A DNA stretch of 64,000 bases from contig NZ_JAJJNF010000003.1 in the NCBI RefSeq assembly GCF_021245805.1, positions 248,001 through 312,000 on the forward strand. The letters are read 5' to 3'. A program made the translations under genes and the position numbers. The stretch is from Mangrovimonas futianensis. Its GTDB lineage: Bacteria > Bacteroidota > Bacteroidia > Flavobacteriales > Flavobacteriaceae. The notes below the pieces were generated by a model. The model saw only the letters and a program-made list of their open reading frames with translations, ran no database searches and was not told where the DNA came from. How positions within the stretch are numbered: position 1 is the stretch's first letter; every line of letters begins with the position of its first letter. This document shows, one piece after another, positions 44,036 through 52,127 of the stretch.

Positions 44036-45654
44036 GGTTTTCTTTTTAGCAAGTAATATTCATTTCGCAAACGGTCATTGTGACGACTTGAAGAAACTTC
44101 CACACGGTTCATATCAAAAACCATTTTTTCTTCAATAGTATAATGTTCTTGTATCTTCTCCATTGAAGATTCACTTAAGGTTCCTGTGATAAAGCCAAAT
44201 TCCTCTTCATTAGGCATGTTATTCAAATCGGCAAATGGGATTGTTGTGCCGTAATGCCAAATTACTTCGGGTGAGACATTATTGCCATAAAGTTTGAGCT
44301 TTTGCGATTCTAATTGATTTTTTAGATTCCAAATGGGCTTAAAATTTTCAGTAGTGGTTGCTTTACTTAAAGGTAATGCCGTAACCAGAATACCGGCAAA
44401 GAACGTAACCGTCAAATAAAAAACCATTTTCATATTTTTCTTAATCAGAAAGACATAAATCATGAGCCCCAGTCCAAAAAGAACTAAGGATGCCAAAAGG
44501 TAAGAAATCCAATAGGAATGGAAATGTCCCTTTAAAAGGATATATCCTAAAATGGGAAATGCGAGTCCGATTAATCCAATAAGTCCAAAATTGAAATAAA
44601 CAGGAACTGTTTCTTTTTTGTTATTAAGTTCCTTAAAATGTGTGATTAAATACTGAATGTAAAACCCAATGTTGATTGCCAATGGAATTAAAACAGGCAT
44701 TAAATATCTGGATTTTTTTTCTGGAATTATGGAAAGTAATACAACGGCAAATAATGTCCAAAGTAAACTAAATTGATAGGCTTTTAAATGAGAGACGCGT
44801 GATTTTAAATAAGGGTATAAAAGGCTAATAAATGCTGGAATAGTCCATAGTCCACTTTGTACAAAAAAGCTCCAATAATAGTAAAAGGGTCTTACATTAT
44901 AACTTCCCCAATTGGAGGTTTCTTTAGTAGCAATCGATTCAAAAGTAGCTGGGTCTGCTTGTCTTACATAAATAAACCACCAACCTCCAATGACTAAAGA
45001 GAGGGTTAAAATTCCAAGGAAGGTTAAAACTAATTTACCAGACCATTGATATTTATAGGTAAATCCATAGGCGATTAGAAATGGCAACATTAAAGCGTAA
45101 TAGGAAACAGGACCTTTGCATAAAAATGATAGTCCTAGGAATAGGGTGGCTAAAGCAATCCATTTTATTTTTAAATCATTGAAGCTGAAAATTTTAATTA
45201 AAAAATATATTCCAGCTATCATAAAACCATGGGTGTAAATGTCCCAAGGTGCCTCCATGGTGATTCCAATAACATAAAAGGAAGTTGCCCCAATAAGGCC
45301 GTTTCTTAAACTATGTGATTTATTTTTCACGAGTAAAAGGGATATCTTATAGATAAATATACCAATGAGCATGACAAAAAATACAGTAGGAAGTCGTAAA
45401 GCGTAAACACTGCTGATTCCAAATAGGGAACCTGAAACAGCTGTTATCCATGTGGGCATTGGAGGTTTTTGATATCGAGCTTCACCGTTCATGGTCGTTA
45501 ACAGCCAATGGCCATCCTGGACCATTTCTCTGGCGGAAATAAAATTTCTAGCCTCCATGATTGTCACATCCATGACATGTAGGTTGGGTAGAAGCATCAC
45601 TGCCGTGAAAAGACAAATGGTTAAAATGGGATGTTTTTTAAGAAAATCAGTCAT
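44032..45654 (-). CDS. GT39-type (ArnT-like) membrane glycosyltransferase
   Basis: 540 residues with about 11-12 membrane helices. The first periplasmic loop (EARNFISAREMVQDGHWL, then ARYQKPPMPTWITAVS) matches the GT39/ArnT entry motif, in which acidic residues catalyse transfer of a sugar from a polyprenyl-phosphate donor. KGPVSYYALMLPFLIAYGF and IIPEKKSRYLMPVLIPL are also typical. It is the last of three overlapping minus-strand genes (GT2, LAB_N, GT39), suggesting donor synthesis, flipping and transfer to lipid A or another surface acceptor. Confidence 0.88.
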   Translation of the reverse strand: MTDFLKKHPILTICLFTAVMLLPNLHVMDVTIMEARNFISAREMVQDGHWLLTTMNGEARYQKPPMPTWITAVSGSLFGISSVYALRLPTVFFVMLIGIFIYKISLLLVKNKSHSLRNGLIGATSFYVIGITMEAPWDIYTHGFMIAGIYFLIKIFSFNDLKIKWIALATLFLGLSFLCKGPVSYYALMLPFLIAYGFTYKYQWSGKLVLTFLGILTLSLVIGGWWFIYVRQADPATFESIATKETSNWGSYNVRPFYYYWSFFVQSGLWTIPAFISLLYPYLKSRVSHLKAYQFSLLWTLFAVVLLSIIPEKKSRYLMPVLIPLAINIGFYIQYLITHFKELNNKKETVPVYFNFGLIGLIGLAFPILGYILLKGHFHSYWISYLLASLVLFGLGLMIYVFLIKKNMKMVFYLTVTFFAGILVTALPLSKATTTENFKPIWNLKNQLESQKLKLYGNNVSPEVIWHYGTTIPFADLNNMPNEEEFGFITGTLSESSMEKIQEHYTIEEKMVFDMNRVEVSSSRHNDRLRNEYYLLKRKP

Positions 45655-46273
45655 GTTGTTTATGAAGAATAATCAAATTTCTGGTGTAAATAATGGCTCC
45701 CAACAAATGCCCAACAAATAAAACAGGGTCTTTTCTAAAGATGGCATAACTTAAAATTAACAAAGATCCTGTGATGCTCAAAATCCAAAATCCTAAAGGC
45801 AGGGAAGATTCCTTATTTTTTTCGGAATATAGCCATTGATAAATAAATCGAAAAGTGAAAACAGTTTGCGAAATTATACCAAGTGTTAACAACCATAATG
45901 GGATGCTCTCATTTTGAAATAACCGTTCAATATCAATGATGTTATTGTTATAATAATAAATGACAATCAATCCTGGGAAAATCCATAAAATCCATCTCCC
46001 TAGTCTAGGTAATTTATTCCAATGCCCCTGTAATTGTAAATTTCTTATGTAGATGTAATAGGTGAGGGCTTGGCCCAACATTATGGCAAAATCATTTCTG
46101 AGATACCCATAAACAAATAACAGAAAAGAAGCGATCAAACTCAGCACCCAAAACAAACTAGGTGTTATGACTCGTTTTTGCTTTTCAGAAGTGATCCATT
46201 GGATGATCAATCGGGAGGAAAATAATATTTGAGCCAAAAATCCAACGCTATATACCAACCAATGATTTTCCAT
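45647..46273 (-). CDS. Double LAB_N (lipid-A-disaccharide synthase N-terminal-like) membrane protein
   Basis: 208 residues with about six membrane helices in two copies of one motif: copy 1 has SSRLIIQWITSEKQKR, PSLFWVLSLIAS and IYIRNLQLQG; copy 2 has FRFIYQWLYSEKNKE, PLGFWILSITGS and IYTRNLIILHK. This is the LAB_N domain, otherwise found in front of LpxB. The three-helix, PQ-loop-like halves suggest a transport or flipping role. It sits between a polyprenyl-phosphate-sugar synthase-like GT2 (1-base overlap) and GT39 (8-base overlap). Confidence 0.85.
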   Translation of the reverse strand: MENHWLVYSVGFLAQILFSSRLIIQWITSEKQKRVITPSLFWVLSLIASFLLFVYGYLRNDFAIMLGQALTYYIYIRNLQLQGHWNKLPRLGRWILWIFPGLIVIYYYNNNIIDIERLFQNESIPLWLLTLGIISQTVFTFRFIYQWLYSEKNKESSLPLGFWILSITGSLLILSYAIFRKDPVLFVGHLLGAIIYTRNLIILHKQHD

Positions 46274-46986
46274 TATCCTTTTTTGGCTACCGTATAATTA
46301 ATGTATTTTTTCTTCATCCATAAATAGGCAAAACAATCCATTAAAGGACCCAATAATCTGTTCCAAAGTCCAAAATTAGCTGTACCCGCTATCCTTGGGA
46401 AATGTCGCACCGGAATTTGCTTGATTGTCCCATGTTGCAACAAAATCATCGCCGGTAGAAAGCGGTGTAACCCTCGAAACATTGGGATGCGTTTAGCATA
46501 TTCTGTTTTAATCACTTTAAGCGGACATCCGGTGTCGTCCATGCCATCATGAGTGAAAGATCTTCTAATGCCGTTGGCAATTTTGGAGGACATATTTTTT
46601 ACAAAGGAATCTTTTCTATCGGAACGAACACCTGTCACTAGGTCATAAGACCCGATATGTTCCAATAATAGGTTGAAATCCTCTGGAGCTGTCTGTAAAT
46701 CAGAATCAATATATCCCAATAGAGGCGTGTCCACATGATCAAATCCAGCCTTAATTGCAGCACTTAGGCCTCTGTTTTCAGCAAAAGAAATGTATTGAAA
46801 ATTAGGTTGTCTTGAACAGATATCCTCAATAATATCTTGACTTCGGTCTTTAGATCCATCGTTAACAAAAAGAATTTTTGTGGGTTTTGAGGCTATTTTT
46901 GAATAATCAGAAAGTTCCTTTTCAACTCGGTTCAAATTGGCTTCTTCATTATAAACAGGAACAATAATGGTGAACTCGTATGTCAT
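46273..46986 (-). CDS. GT2 polyprenyl-phosphate sugar synthase-like glycosyltransferase
   Basis: 237 residues. FTIIVPVYNEEANLNRV, ILFVNDGSKDRSQDII, AENRGLSAAIKAGFDH and LLGYIDSDLQTAPEDF (the Asp-x-Asp metal motif) are those of DPM1/ArnC/GtrB-type enzymes. It has no clear C-terminal membrane helices, so it resembles soluble DPM1-type members. It likely makes undecaprenyl-phosphate sugar in the cytoplasm for the GT39 enzyme two genes downstream. A TACTTTTG -7 box lies upstream at 47005-47012. Confidence 0.88.
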   Translation of the reverse strand: MTYEFTIIVPVYNEEANLNRVEKELSDYSKIASKPTKILFVNDGSKDRSQDIIEDICSRQPNFQYISFAENRGLSAAIKAGFDHVDTPLLGYIDSDLQTAPEDFNLLLEHIGSYDLVTGVRSDRKDSFVKNMSSKIANGIRRSFTHDGMDDTGCPLKVIKTEYAKRIPMFRGLHRFLPAMILLQHGTIKQIPVRHFPRIAGTANFGLWNRLLGPLMDCFAYLWMKKKYINYTVAKKG

Positions 46987-47004
46987 GAAATATTAGTTAC
47001 GTTA

Positions 47005-47012
47005 CAAAAGTA
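47005..47012 (-). promoter_or_regulatory. Putative -7 box (TACTTTTG) for the GT2-LAB_N-GT39 operon
   Basis: An exact TAnnTTTG on the minus strand, 19-26 bases before the ATG at 46986. Confidence 0.45.
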
Positions 47013-47076
47013 TTCTTTTTTGAATAATTATATTCTTTAGAAAAAAAAATGTTTCTTTGTTAGACAATCAATCATT

Positions 47077-48018
47077 ATGAAAATTCTTGTTACAGGGGCT
47101 GTTGGGTTTATAGGCTCACATACTTCGGAAAGGCTTCAAAAATTGGGGCATCAAGTTATTGGGGTTGATAATTTCTCTCCTTATTATAGTGAGGAATTAA
47201 AAAAACTGAATGAAAAAGCTCTTAATGATTTAGGAATTTCAGTATTACAATTAGATTTAAGAGAAGCTAATTTAATTGAGAAGTTACCTACGGATGTGGA
47301 ATACATATTTCATTATGCAGCTCAACCAGGAATTTCGTCAACATCTACCTTCGAAGATTATTTTTCAAACAATATTATTGCAACAAAAAATCTGATTGAT
47401 TATGCGTTGCAATTGCCCAATTTGAAAATGTTTGTAAATATTGGTACTTCTTCCATTTATGGTTTGGAGGCAACCTACCCAGAAGAGCGTGCTCCCAAGC
47501 CAGCTTCCCATTATGGTGTCACTAAATTGGCTGCCGAACAATTAGTGCTTCAGAAGTCCAGGGAAAAACAAATGAAAGCATGTTCCTTGAGATTGTATTC
47601 AGTGATTGGTCCAAGGGAGCGTCCTGAGAAGATGTATACTAAATTAATTGCCAACGGTTTGAATGACGAGGCTTTCCCTCTTTTTGAAGGTAGTGATAAG
47701 CATTTAAGAAGCTTTACCTATGTTGGTGACATTGTTGATGGCGTGGTTAGCGTTATTGGTAAAGAATCTCAAGTAGATGGTGAGGTTATTAATCTAGGTA
47801 CTGAGGTTGAACATACTACACAAGAAGGTATTGAAGCCGTAGAAAAGGTGCTTGGTAAGCAAATTGAAATTAATGTTATTCCAAAGCGTCCAGGAGACCA
47901 ATTACGAACTAAAGCTAATATTGATAAAGCAAGAAAATTGTTAGATTACAATCCGCAAACAACACTTTTAGAAGCTGTTGAACAGCAGGTTGCCTGGTAT
48001 AAAAAATATTTTTCTTAA
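47077..48018 (+). CDS. NAD-dependent sugar epimerase/dehydratase (extended SDR)
   Basis: 313 residues. The N-terminal Rossmann motif KILVTGAVGFIGSHTSERL, HYAAQPGISS, GTSSIYGL and the catalytic Tyr-x-x-x-Lys in HYGVTKLAAEQL define an extended SDR. RLYSVIGPRERPEKM and RSFTYVGDIVDG are typical of UDP-glucuronate 4-epimerase-like enzymes. It acts on a nucleotide sugar in the cytoplasm, plausibly supplying surface glycan precursors given the divergent glycolipid operon. It ends four bases before the convergent DUF2911 gene. Confidence 0.9.
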   Translation: MKILVTGAVGFIGSHTSERLQKLGHQVIGVDNFSPYYSEELKKLNEKALNDLGISVLQLDLREANLIEKLPTDVEYIFHYAAQPGISSTSTFEDYFSNNIIATKNLIDYALQLPNLKMFVNIGTSSIYGLEATYPEERAPKPASHYGVTKLAAEQLVLQKSREKQMKACSLRLYSVIGPRERPEKMYTKLIANGLNDEAFPLFEGSDKHLRSFTYVGDIVDGVVSVIGKESQVDGEVINLGTEVEHTTQEGIEAVEKVLGKQIEINVIPKRPGDQLRTKANIDKARKLLDYNPQTTLLEAVEQQVAWYKKYFS

Positions 48019-48022
48019 GGAA

Positions 48023-48589
48023 TTAGTTGTAGGTTTCAATAGGGACTGCCACCTTGATGTCATCCCAAACCATGGTTAGCGATAAATCATCTAAAGAATT
48101 ATCAAAACCAATAGTAAATTCCTCAACAGTGGTATTAATCATTTCAACAGGAACTTCCACATTTACTACATCAAATTGAGGTTCTCTCATTGGATTCATT
48201 TCCATATCAACACCCCAAGGATAATCTTTGGAGTTAAACATGACATGCCAAGTTGAATCATTAGGGATGGTCCAAAGGGTATATTTTCCTGCGGGAAGGG
48301 AATCATTTTTGATTTTTAAAGCTTTGTTTGTTTTAAAAGTGGTTGCTTCATTCGCCCCTGTACGCCATACCTTTTCGTACGGTACTAAGCCCCCAAAAAT
48401 TTCACGACCTCTTTTGGAAGGTCTGTTGTAAAACACTTCCATTTTCAAATCGTTTTTCACCAAAGAAACAGTGTCCTTAGGACTTAGACGTTTTTGAAAC
48501 AAGCTATCATCCACAAAATAGGCATATATAAAGGTTCCAACGGCTACAAAAACCAAGAAATACAAGACCCACTTTAAAAATCTATTCAT
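48023..48589 (-). CDS. DUF2911 family membrane-anchored protein
   Basis: About 188 residues from the ATG at 48589 (MNRFLKWVLYFLVFVAVGTF); a longer start adds an unlikely extension. One N-terminal helix anchors an extracytoplasmic beta domain with the DUF2911 segments YNRPSKRGREIFGGLVPYEK and WRTGANEATTF, then LPAGKYTLWTIP and VMFNSKDYPWG. The family function is unknown. It is convergent with the epimerase gene (4-base gap). Confidence 0.85.
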   Translation of the reverse strand: MNRFLKWVLYFLVFVAVGTFIYAYFVDDSLFQKRLSPKDTVSLVKNDLKMEVFYNRPSKRGREIFGGLVPYEKVWRTGANEATTFKTNKALKIKNDSLPAGKYTLWTIPNDSTWHVMFNSKDYPWGVDMEMNPMREPQFDVVNVEVPVEMINTTVEEFTIGFDNSLDDLSLTMVWDDIKVAVPIETYN

Positions 48590-48700
48590 TTTAGAAAAAT
48601 TTTTTGATTGATAAAGATACTTAATTACACGACCAAGTTGTATTGGCATTCAATAATCTTTAACAGATTTTACGTAACTTAAAAAAACTTTTAATTTTTT

Positions 48701-48725
48701 GCAACATCCGTTTTTTTCTATCGTC
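48701..48725 (+). promoter_or_regulatory. ECF-type promoter before the sigma factor gene
   Basis: GCAAC at 48701-48705, a 16-base spacer and CGTC at 48722-48725 match the general ECF pattern (AAC - about 16 bases - CGTC). It lies 37 bases before the sigma gene ATG. It suggests that the sigma factor transcribes its own operon. Confidence 0.55.
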
Positions 48726-48761
48726 TTTCAAGTGAACTAATCATAAACCAAAAGTGATTTT

Positions 48762-49313
48762 ATGCTTCTAGATAGCATTATTGAACAATGCAAGGAGAAT
48801 AATCGTTTAGCTCAAATGCAGTTATATGACCAATATTGTCATGGGATGTACATTGTGGCTTATCGATTTATGAAAAATGAAGCAGAAGCTGAAGATGTGG
48901 TTCAAGAAGCCTTTATAAAGGCTTTCAGAAAACTGCATCAATTCAATGCCGAGGTGACTTTTGGGGCTTGGTTAAAACGTATTGTCATCAACAGATGTAT
49001 TGATGTGCTGAAATCTAGAAAGCAACAGCTTATTGAGTTACAGCAAAACCATTTAAAAGTGGTCGATACAACCTATGAAGACAAATGGTTGGTAGAAGAT
49101 GAGATTACCAAAGAGAATGTTCAGAAGGCAATAGACCAATTGCCAGACAAGTACCGGTATGTCGTTTCACTTTACATTTTGGAAGGATATGATCATCAAG
49201 AAATTTCAGAGATTTTGGACATCACGGAAGTCGCTTCCCGAACCCAGTTATCTCGCGGACGTGCAAAATTACAAGAACTTTTAAATCCCTTAAGACATGG
49301 CTCAAGATATTAG
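48762..49313 (+). CDS. ECF-type RNA polymerase sigma factor
   Basis: 183 residues. Region 2 (LYDQYCHGMYIVAYRFMKNE, then AEDVVQEAFIKAFRKLHQF and FGAWLKRIVINRCIDVLK) and region 4 (LPDKYRYVVSLYILEGYDHQ, then VASRTQLSRGRAKLQELL) are joined by a short linker with no region 1 or 3, as in ECF sigma-70 factors. It overlaps the next gene by 17 bases, the usual coupling with an anti-sigma factor. The promoter in front has the ECF AAC/CGTC pattern. Confidence 0.93.
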   Translation: MLLDSIIEQCKENNRLAQMQLYDQYCHGMYIVAYRFMKNEAEAEDVVQEAFIKAFRKLHQFNAEVTFGAWLKRIVINRCIDVLKSRKQQLIELQQNHLKVVDTTYEDKWLVEDEITKENVQKAIDQLPDKYRYVVSLYILEGYDHQEISEILDITEVASRTQLSRGRAKLQELLNPLRHGSRY

Positions 49314-49881
49314 AAAACTCTTTGAAGAAAACCAAGGCAAAGAGGAGGTGCAAATGCCAGAAGGTCATAGAAACCGATTCATGGATCGTTTGGATCAGGA
49401 ATTTCCAAAGGAAAAACCAGTTAAAAATCGATCTTGGATGTATGTGGCAGCAAGTATCGTGGTGCTTGTTGGGTTGGTGTATTCTGGATTTAAGTGGATG
49501 GATAATGAACCATTGGATACCAATCCACAAGTTGTGGATACACCGTCAAAAACTAATGAAGAGGAAACAAAATCTTTGGGAGATGTGTCTCCAGAATTAA
49601 AGCAAGTGGAGGACTATTATTTGGCGAGCATCAATTTTGAATTGTCAAAAGTGAAGGTTACTCCTGAAAACAAAGAATTGTTTGACGGCTATGTTAAAAG
49701 ATTGGAAGAGTTGAATAGTGAATATCAAAAACTTTCGGTTGAACTGACTGAAAAAGGACCAAACGAGTTTACCGTGACAGCACTTATCAATAATTTAAAG
49801 TTACGTTTGAATTTGTTGCACCGCCTTAGAGAACAATTAAAATTATTAAACGAAAATCAATACAATCAAAAAACGAGTTAA
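49297..49881 (+). CDS. Putative single-span anti-sigma factor
   Basis: 194 residues. A cytoplasmic N-terminal part (about 1-45; MAQDIRKLFEENQGKEEVQ) precedes one membrane helix (SWMYVAASIVVLVGLVYSGF, about 46-65) and an outer helical region with conserved coiled-coil character. No zinc anti-sigma HxxxCxxC motif is present. The position, a 17-base overlap with the sigma gene and the one-span topology support an anti-sigma role; the sequence alone does not prove it. Confidence 0.68.
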   Translation: MAQDIRKLFEENQGKEEVQMPEGHRNRFMDRLDQEFPKEKPVKNRSWMYVAASIVVLVGLVYSGFKWMDNEPLDTNPQVVDTPSKTNEEETKSLGDVSPELKQVEDYYLASINFELSKVKVTPENKELFDGYVKRLEELNSEYQKLSVELTEKGPNEFTVTALINNLKLRLNLLHRLREQLKLLNENQYNQKTS

Positions 49882-49887
49882 TATATT

Positions 49888-51399
49888 ATGAAAACACTAT
49901 TGAACCTATGCATCTTTTGTATTTGCTTGAGTATGTCGGCACAGCAAAAGCTTGAAAAGATATCGCAGTCTATTAATGTTAATGATGAGGTGGTCATCGA
50001 CCTCAATACCAGTTATACCAATTTGGTTATAGATACCTGGAATAAAGACATTATTGAGGTGGAAGCCTATATTGAAAGCGATAAACTTTCAAAAGAGGAA
50101 CTGAATGAAGTTTTAAAAGATTGGAAAATCTCTGTAGATGGATCCAAAGATCAAGTATCAATCACTACTGAAGGCATGTACGGCTCTTGGAACAACAGGC
50201 TTGTATACTTTGATGACGAATCTTCAGATGCCTTAAGGATTTTGGAATTAGAACTGGCTAGGTTACCTGAATTGGTCGTAGCACCTACCTTAGAAGGGTT
50301 GTCTGATATGCCACCTCTTCCTGCAATGCCTAAGCTTCCAAAATTACCAAAAGGAGTGAGTGAATATCAATTTGATTATGAAAAATATCAAAGGGAAGGA
50401 GAGACCTATATGGAACAATGGAGCAAGGAATATGGAGAAAAGTATGGTGATGAATATGCCAAAAAAATGGAAGAATGGGCTAAGAAATGGGAAGAGAGTC
50501 CAGAAATGCGTGAGTTTGAAAAACAAATGGAGGCGTGGGGAGAACAATTTGGTAAAGAATTTGGTGAAAAGTTTGGGAAAGACATGGAGAAATGGGGTGA
50601 GCAATTTGGGAAGGATATGGAACGATGGGGAGAACAATTTGGTCGTCAAATGGAACAACAAGCTCATAGACTGGAACAAAGAGAAGCTATAAGACAACAG
50701 CGAATTCATGAACGAGAAAAAATGCAAGTGGAGCGTGAAAAAATGCAAGAGGAAAGGCAAAAAATGAGAGAAAAGTCTAGGAATTATAAATTAAGACATG
50801 TTGGTCCAGATTCCCAAGGTGTAATTAAGACGATAAGAATTAAGATACCTAAAAAGGCCAAATTAAATATGAATGTAAGGCATGGTGAATTGAAATTTGC
50901 TTCCAATATTCAGGATTTAAAAGCAGATCTAACTTATACGGCTTTAGTAGCCAACAGCATTGATGGAAGTAAAACTTCCATCAATGCCTCCTATTCCCCC
51001 GTAAAAATAAACCAATGGTTGGCTGGGGAACTAAAACTTAAATATGTGGATGATGCCCAAATTAATCAAGTGAAGCAATTGGTTTTAAGTGCTAATTCTT
51101 CAAACATTATTTTAGACAAACTTTCAGGTAGCGCTATTATTGATGGGAGCTTTGGAGATTTGGTTATAGGTGACATTGATTCTGGGTTTCAGAATTTAAA
51201 TATTGTTTTAGAAAACAGTGATGCTTTAATTTCACTTCCTCAAACAAATTATAACCTACAATTCAAAGGGAAAAACTCTAGTTTTAAGCACCCAAAGTCA
51301 ACCAATGAAGCCATGGTGTCTTCTTTTTCTACTGGAGATTTGGGCAGTGGTAAAACCATTGTGGTAAACGCCAAGTTTAGCCAAGTGGTTATGAAATAG
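49888..51399 (+). CDS. Exported protein with 11-residue WGEQFGKDMEK repeats and a beta-rich C-terminal domain
   Basis: 503 residues with a signal peptide (KTLLNLCIFCICLSMSAQ). An N-terminal part resembles the start of DUF4097-like adhesins (DEVVIDLNTSYTNLVIDTW). After a Pro-rich stretch comes a highly charged helical region at about 160-300 with 11-residue repeats of the type WGEQFGKDMEK (DNA 50536-50660), then Glu/Arg/Met-rich helix. The C-terminal 200 residues look beta-helical (SAIIDGSFGDLVIGDIDSGF). It is the third gene of the sigma/anti-sigma operon and may be its envelope target or sensor. The function is unknown. Confidence 0.72.
   Translation: MKTLLNLCIFCICLSMSAQQKLEKISQSINVNDEVVIDLNTSYTNLVIDTWNKDIIEVEAYIESDKLSKEELNEVLKDWKISVDGSKDQVSITTEGMYGSWNNRLVYFDDESSDALRILELELARLPELVVAPTLEGLSDMPPLPAMPKLPKLPKGVSEYQFDYEKYQREGETYMEQWSKEYGEKYGDEYAKKMEEWAKKWEESPEMREFEKQMEAWGEQFGKEFGEKFGKDMEKWGEQFGKDMERWGEQFGRQMEQQAHRLEQREAIRQQRIHEREKMQVEREKMQEERQKMREKSRNYKLRHVGPDSQGVIKTIRIKIPKKAKLNMNVRHGELKFASNIQDLKADLTYTALVANSIDGSKTSINASYSPVKINQWLAGELKLKYVDDAQINQVKQLVLSANSSNIILDKLSGSAIIDGSFGDLVIGDIDSGFQNLNIVLENSDALISLPQTNYNLQFKGKNSSFKHPKSTNEAMVSSFSTGDLGSGKTIVVNAKFSQVVMK
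50536..50660 (+). repeat. In-frame repeat encoding WGEQFGK-type units
   Basis: Three diverged 33-base units, the first with an insertion, encode WGEQFGKEFGEKFGKDMEK, WGEQFGKDMER and WGEQFGRQMEQ. The DNA copies differ at synonymous sites, so the repeat is not freshly duplicated. Confidence 0.75.
50957..50987. repeat. Perfect 14-bp inverted repeat within the coding region
   Basis: GCATTGATGGAAGT (50957-50970), three A, then its exact complement ACTTCCATCAATGC (50974-50987). No T run follows, so it is not a standard terminator. It lies in the frame of the gene at 49888-51399. Confidence 0.85.
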
Positions 51400-51416
51400 T
51401 TTCCTACCTTTGGGCT

Positions 51417-52127
51417 ATGGACCCAAACACATTCAACTCCTTTTTATCCCAGATTTCTCCAGAACCCCTTAGGGTAATTGATGACACGATTCCTTTGTCA
51501 TCCTATGTTTCCATAGATATTTCTGAAAACCAAGCACAATTGCATCAATTTGATGTCACCTCTTCAAAGGATTGGGAAGTCTTTATCAATGATTATTTAA
51601 AAAAGCATGAGGCACAGGTAGCTTACGGAGGCTATTTGGAAACGAGAGATATATACAAGCGTAGCAAGCATTTTAATAAATCTGATAAAGAGACAGAACG
51701 AAACATTCATCTAGGTATGGATTTCTGGGCAGCTGAAGAAACCGCTATTCTCGCACCTTTAGATGGGAAAATACATAGCTTTAGGGATAATATTCAATTT
51801 GGGGATTACGGACCAACAATTATTTTGGAACATCATATTCAAGGAATTCGCTTCTTTACTCTTTACGGACATTTGATTAGGGAATCTATTACCAATTTGG
51901 AAGTGGGTCAATCATTTTCAAAAGGACAAATTATTGCTGCTTTGGGAGCCCCAGAAGTAAATGGTGATTATGCGCCTCATTTACATTTTCAAATTATTAG
52001 GGATATGCAGGCATATTATGGTGATTTTCCTGGTGTTTGTAGCAAAAAAAATCTGGACAAATTCAAAGAATTATGCCCAGATCCAAATTTGCTATTAAAA
52101 GTTTTTAATGGGACACCGATATTTTAA
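51417..52127 (+). CDS. M23 family metallopeptidase (LytM-like)
   Basis: 236 residues. The zinc motifs are HLGMDFWAAEETAI (His and Asp) and YAPHLHFQIIRD (HxH). FFTLYGHLIRE lies between them, as in LytM/lysostaphin-type peptidases. No signal peptide is obvious at the N-terminus (MDPNTFNSFLSQISPEPLRV), so the location is uncertain. It may cut peptidoglycan cross-links or act on a non-wall substrate. It begins 17 bases after the repeat protein and ends with a 23-base overlap with the convergent cohesin-like gene. Confidence 0.85.
   Translation: MDPNTFNSFLSQISPEPLRVIDDTIPLSSYVSIDISENQAQLHQFDVTSSKDWEVFINDYLKKHEAQVAYGGYLETRDIYKRSKHFNKSDKETERNIHLGMDFWAAEETAILAPLDGKIHSFRDNIQFGDYGPTIILEHHIQGIRFFTLYGHLIRESITNLEVGQSFSKGQIIAALGAPEVNGDYAPHLHFQIIRDMQAYYGDFPGVCSKKNLDKFKELCPDPNLLLKVFNGTPIF

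Noticed and set aside
50344..50760. 138-codon minus-strand frame rich in Phe, Leu and His
   Set aside because: It is the complement of the charged repeat region; low-complexity artefact.
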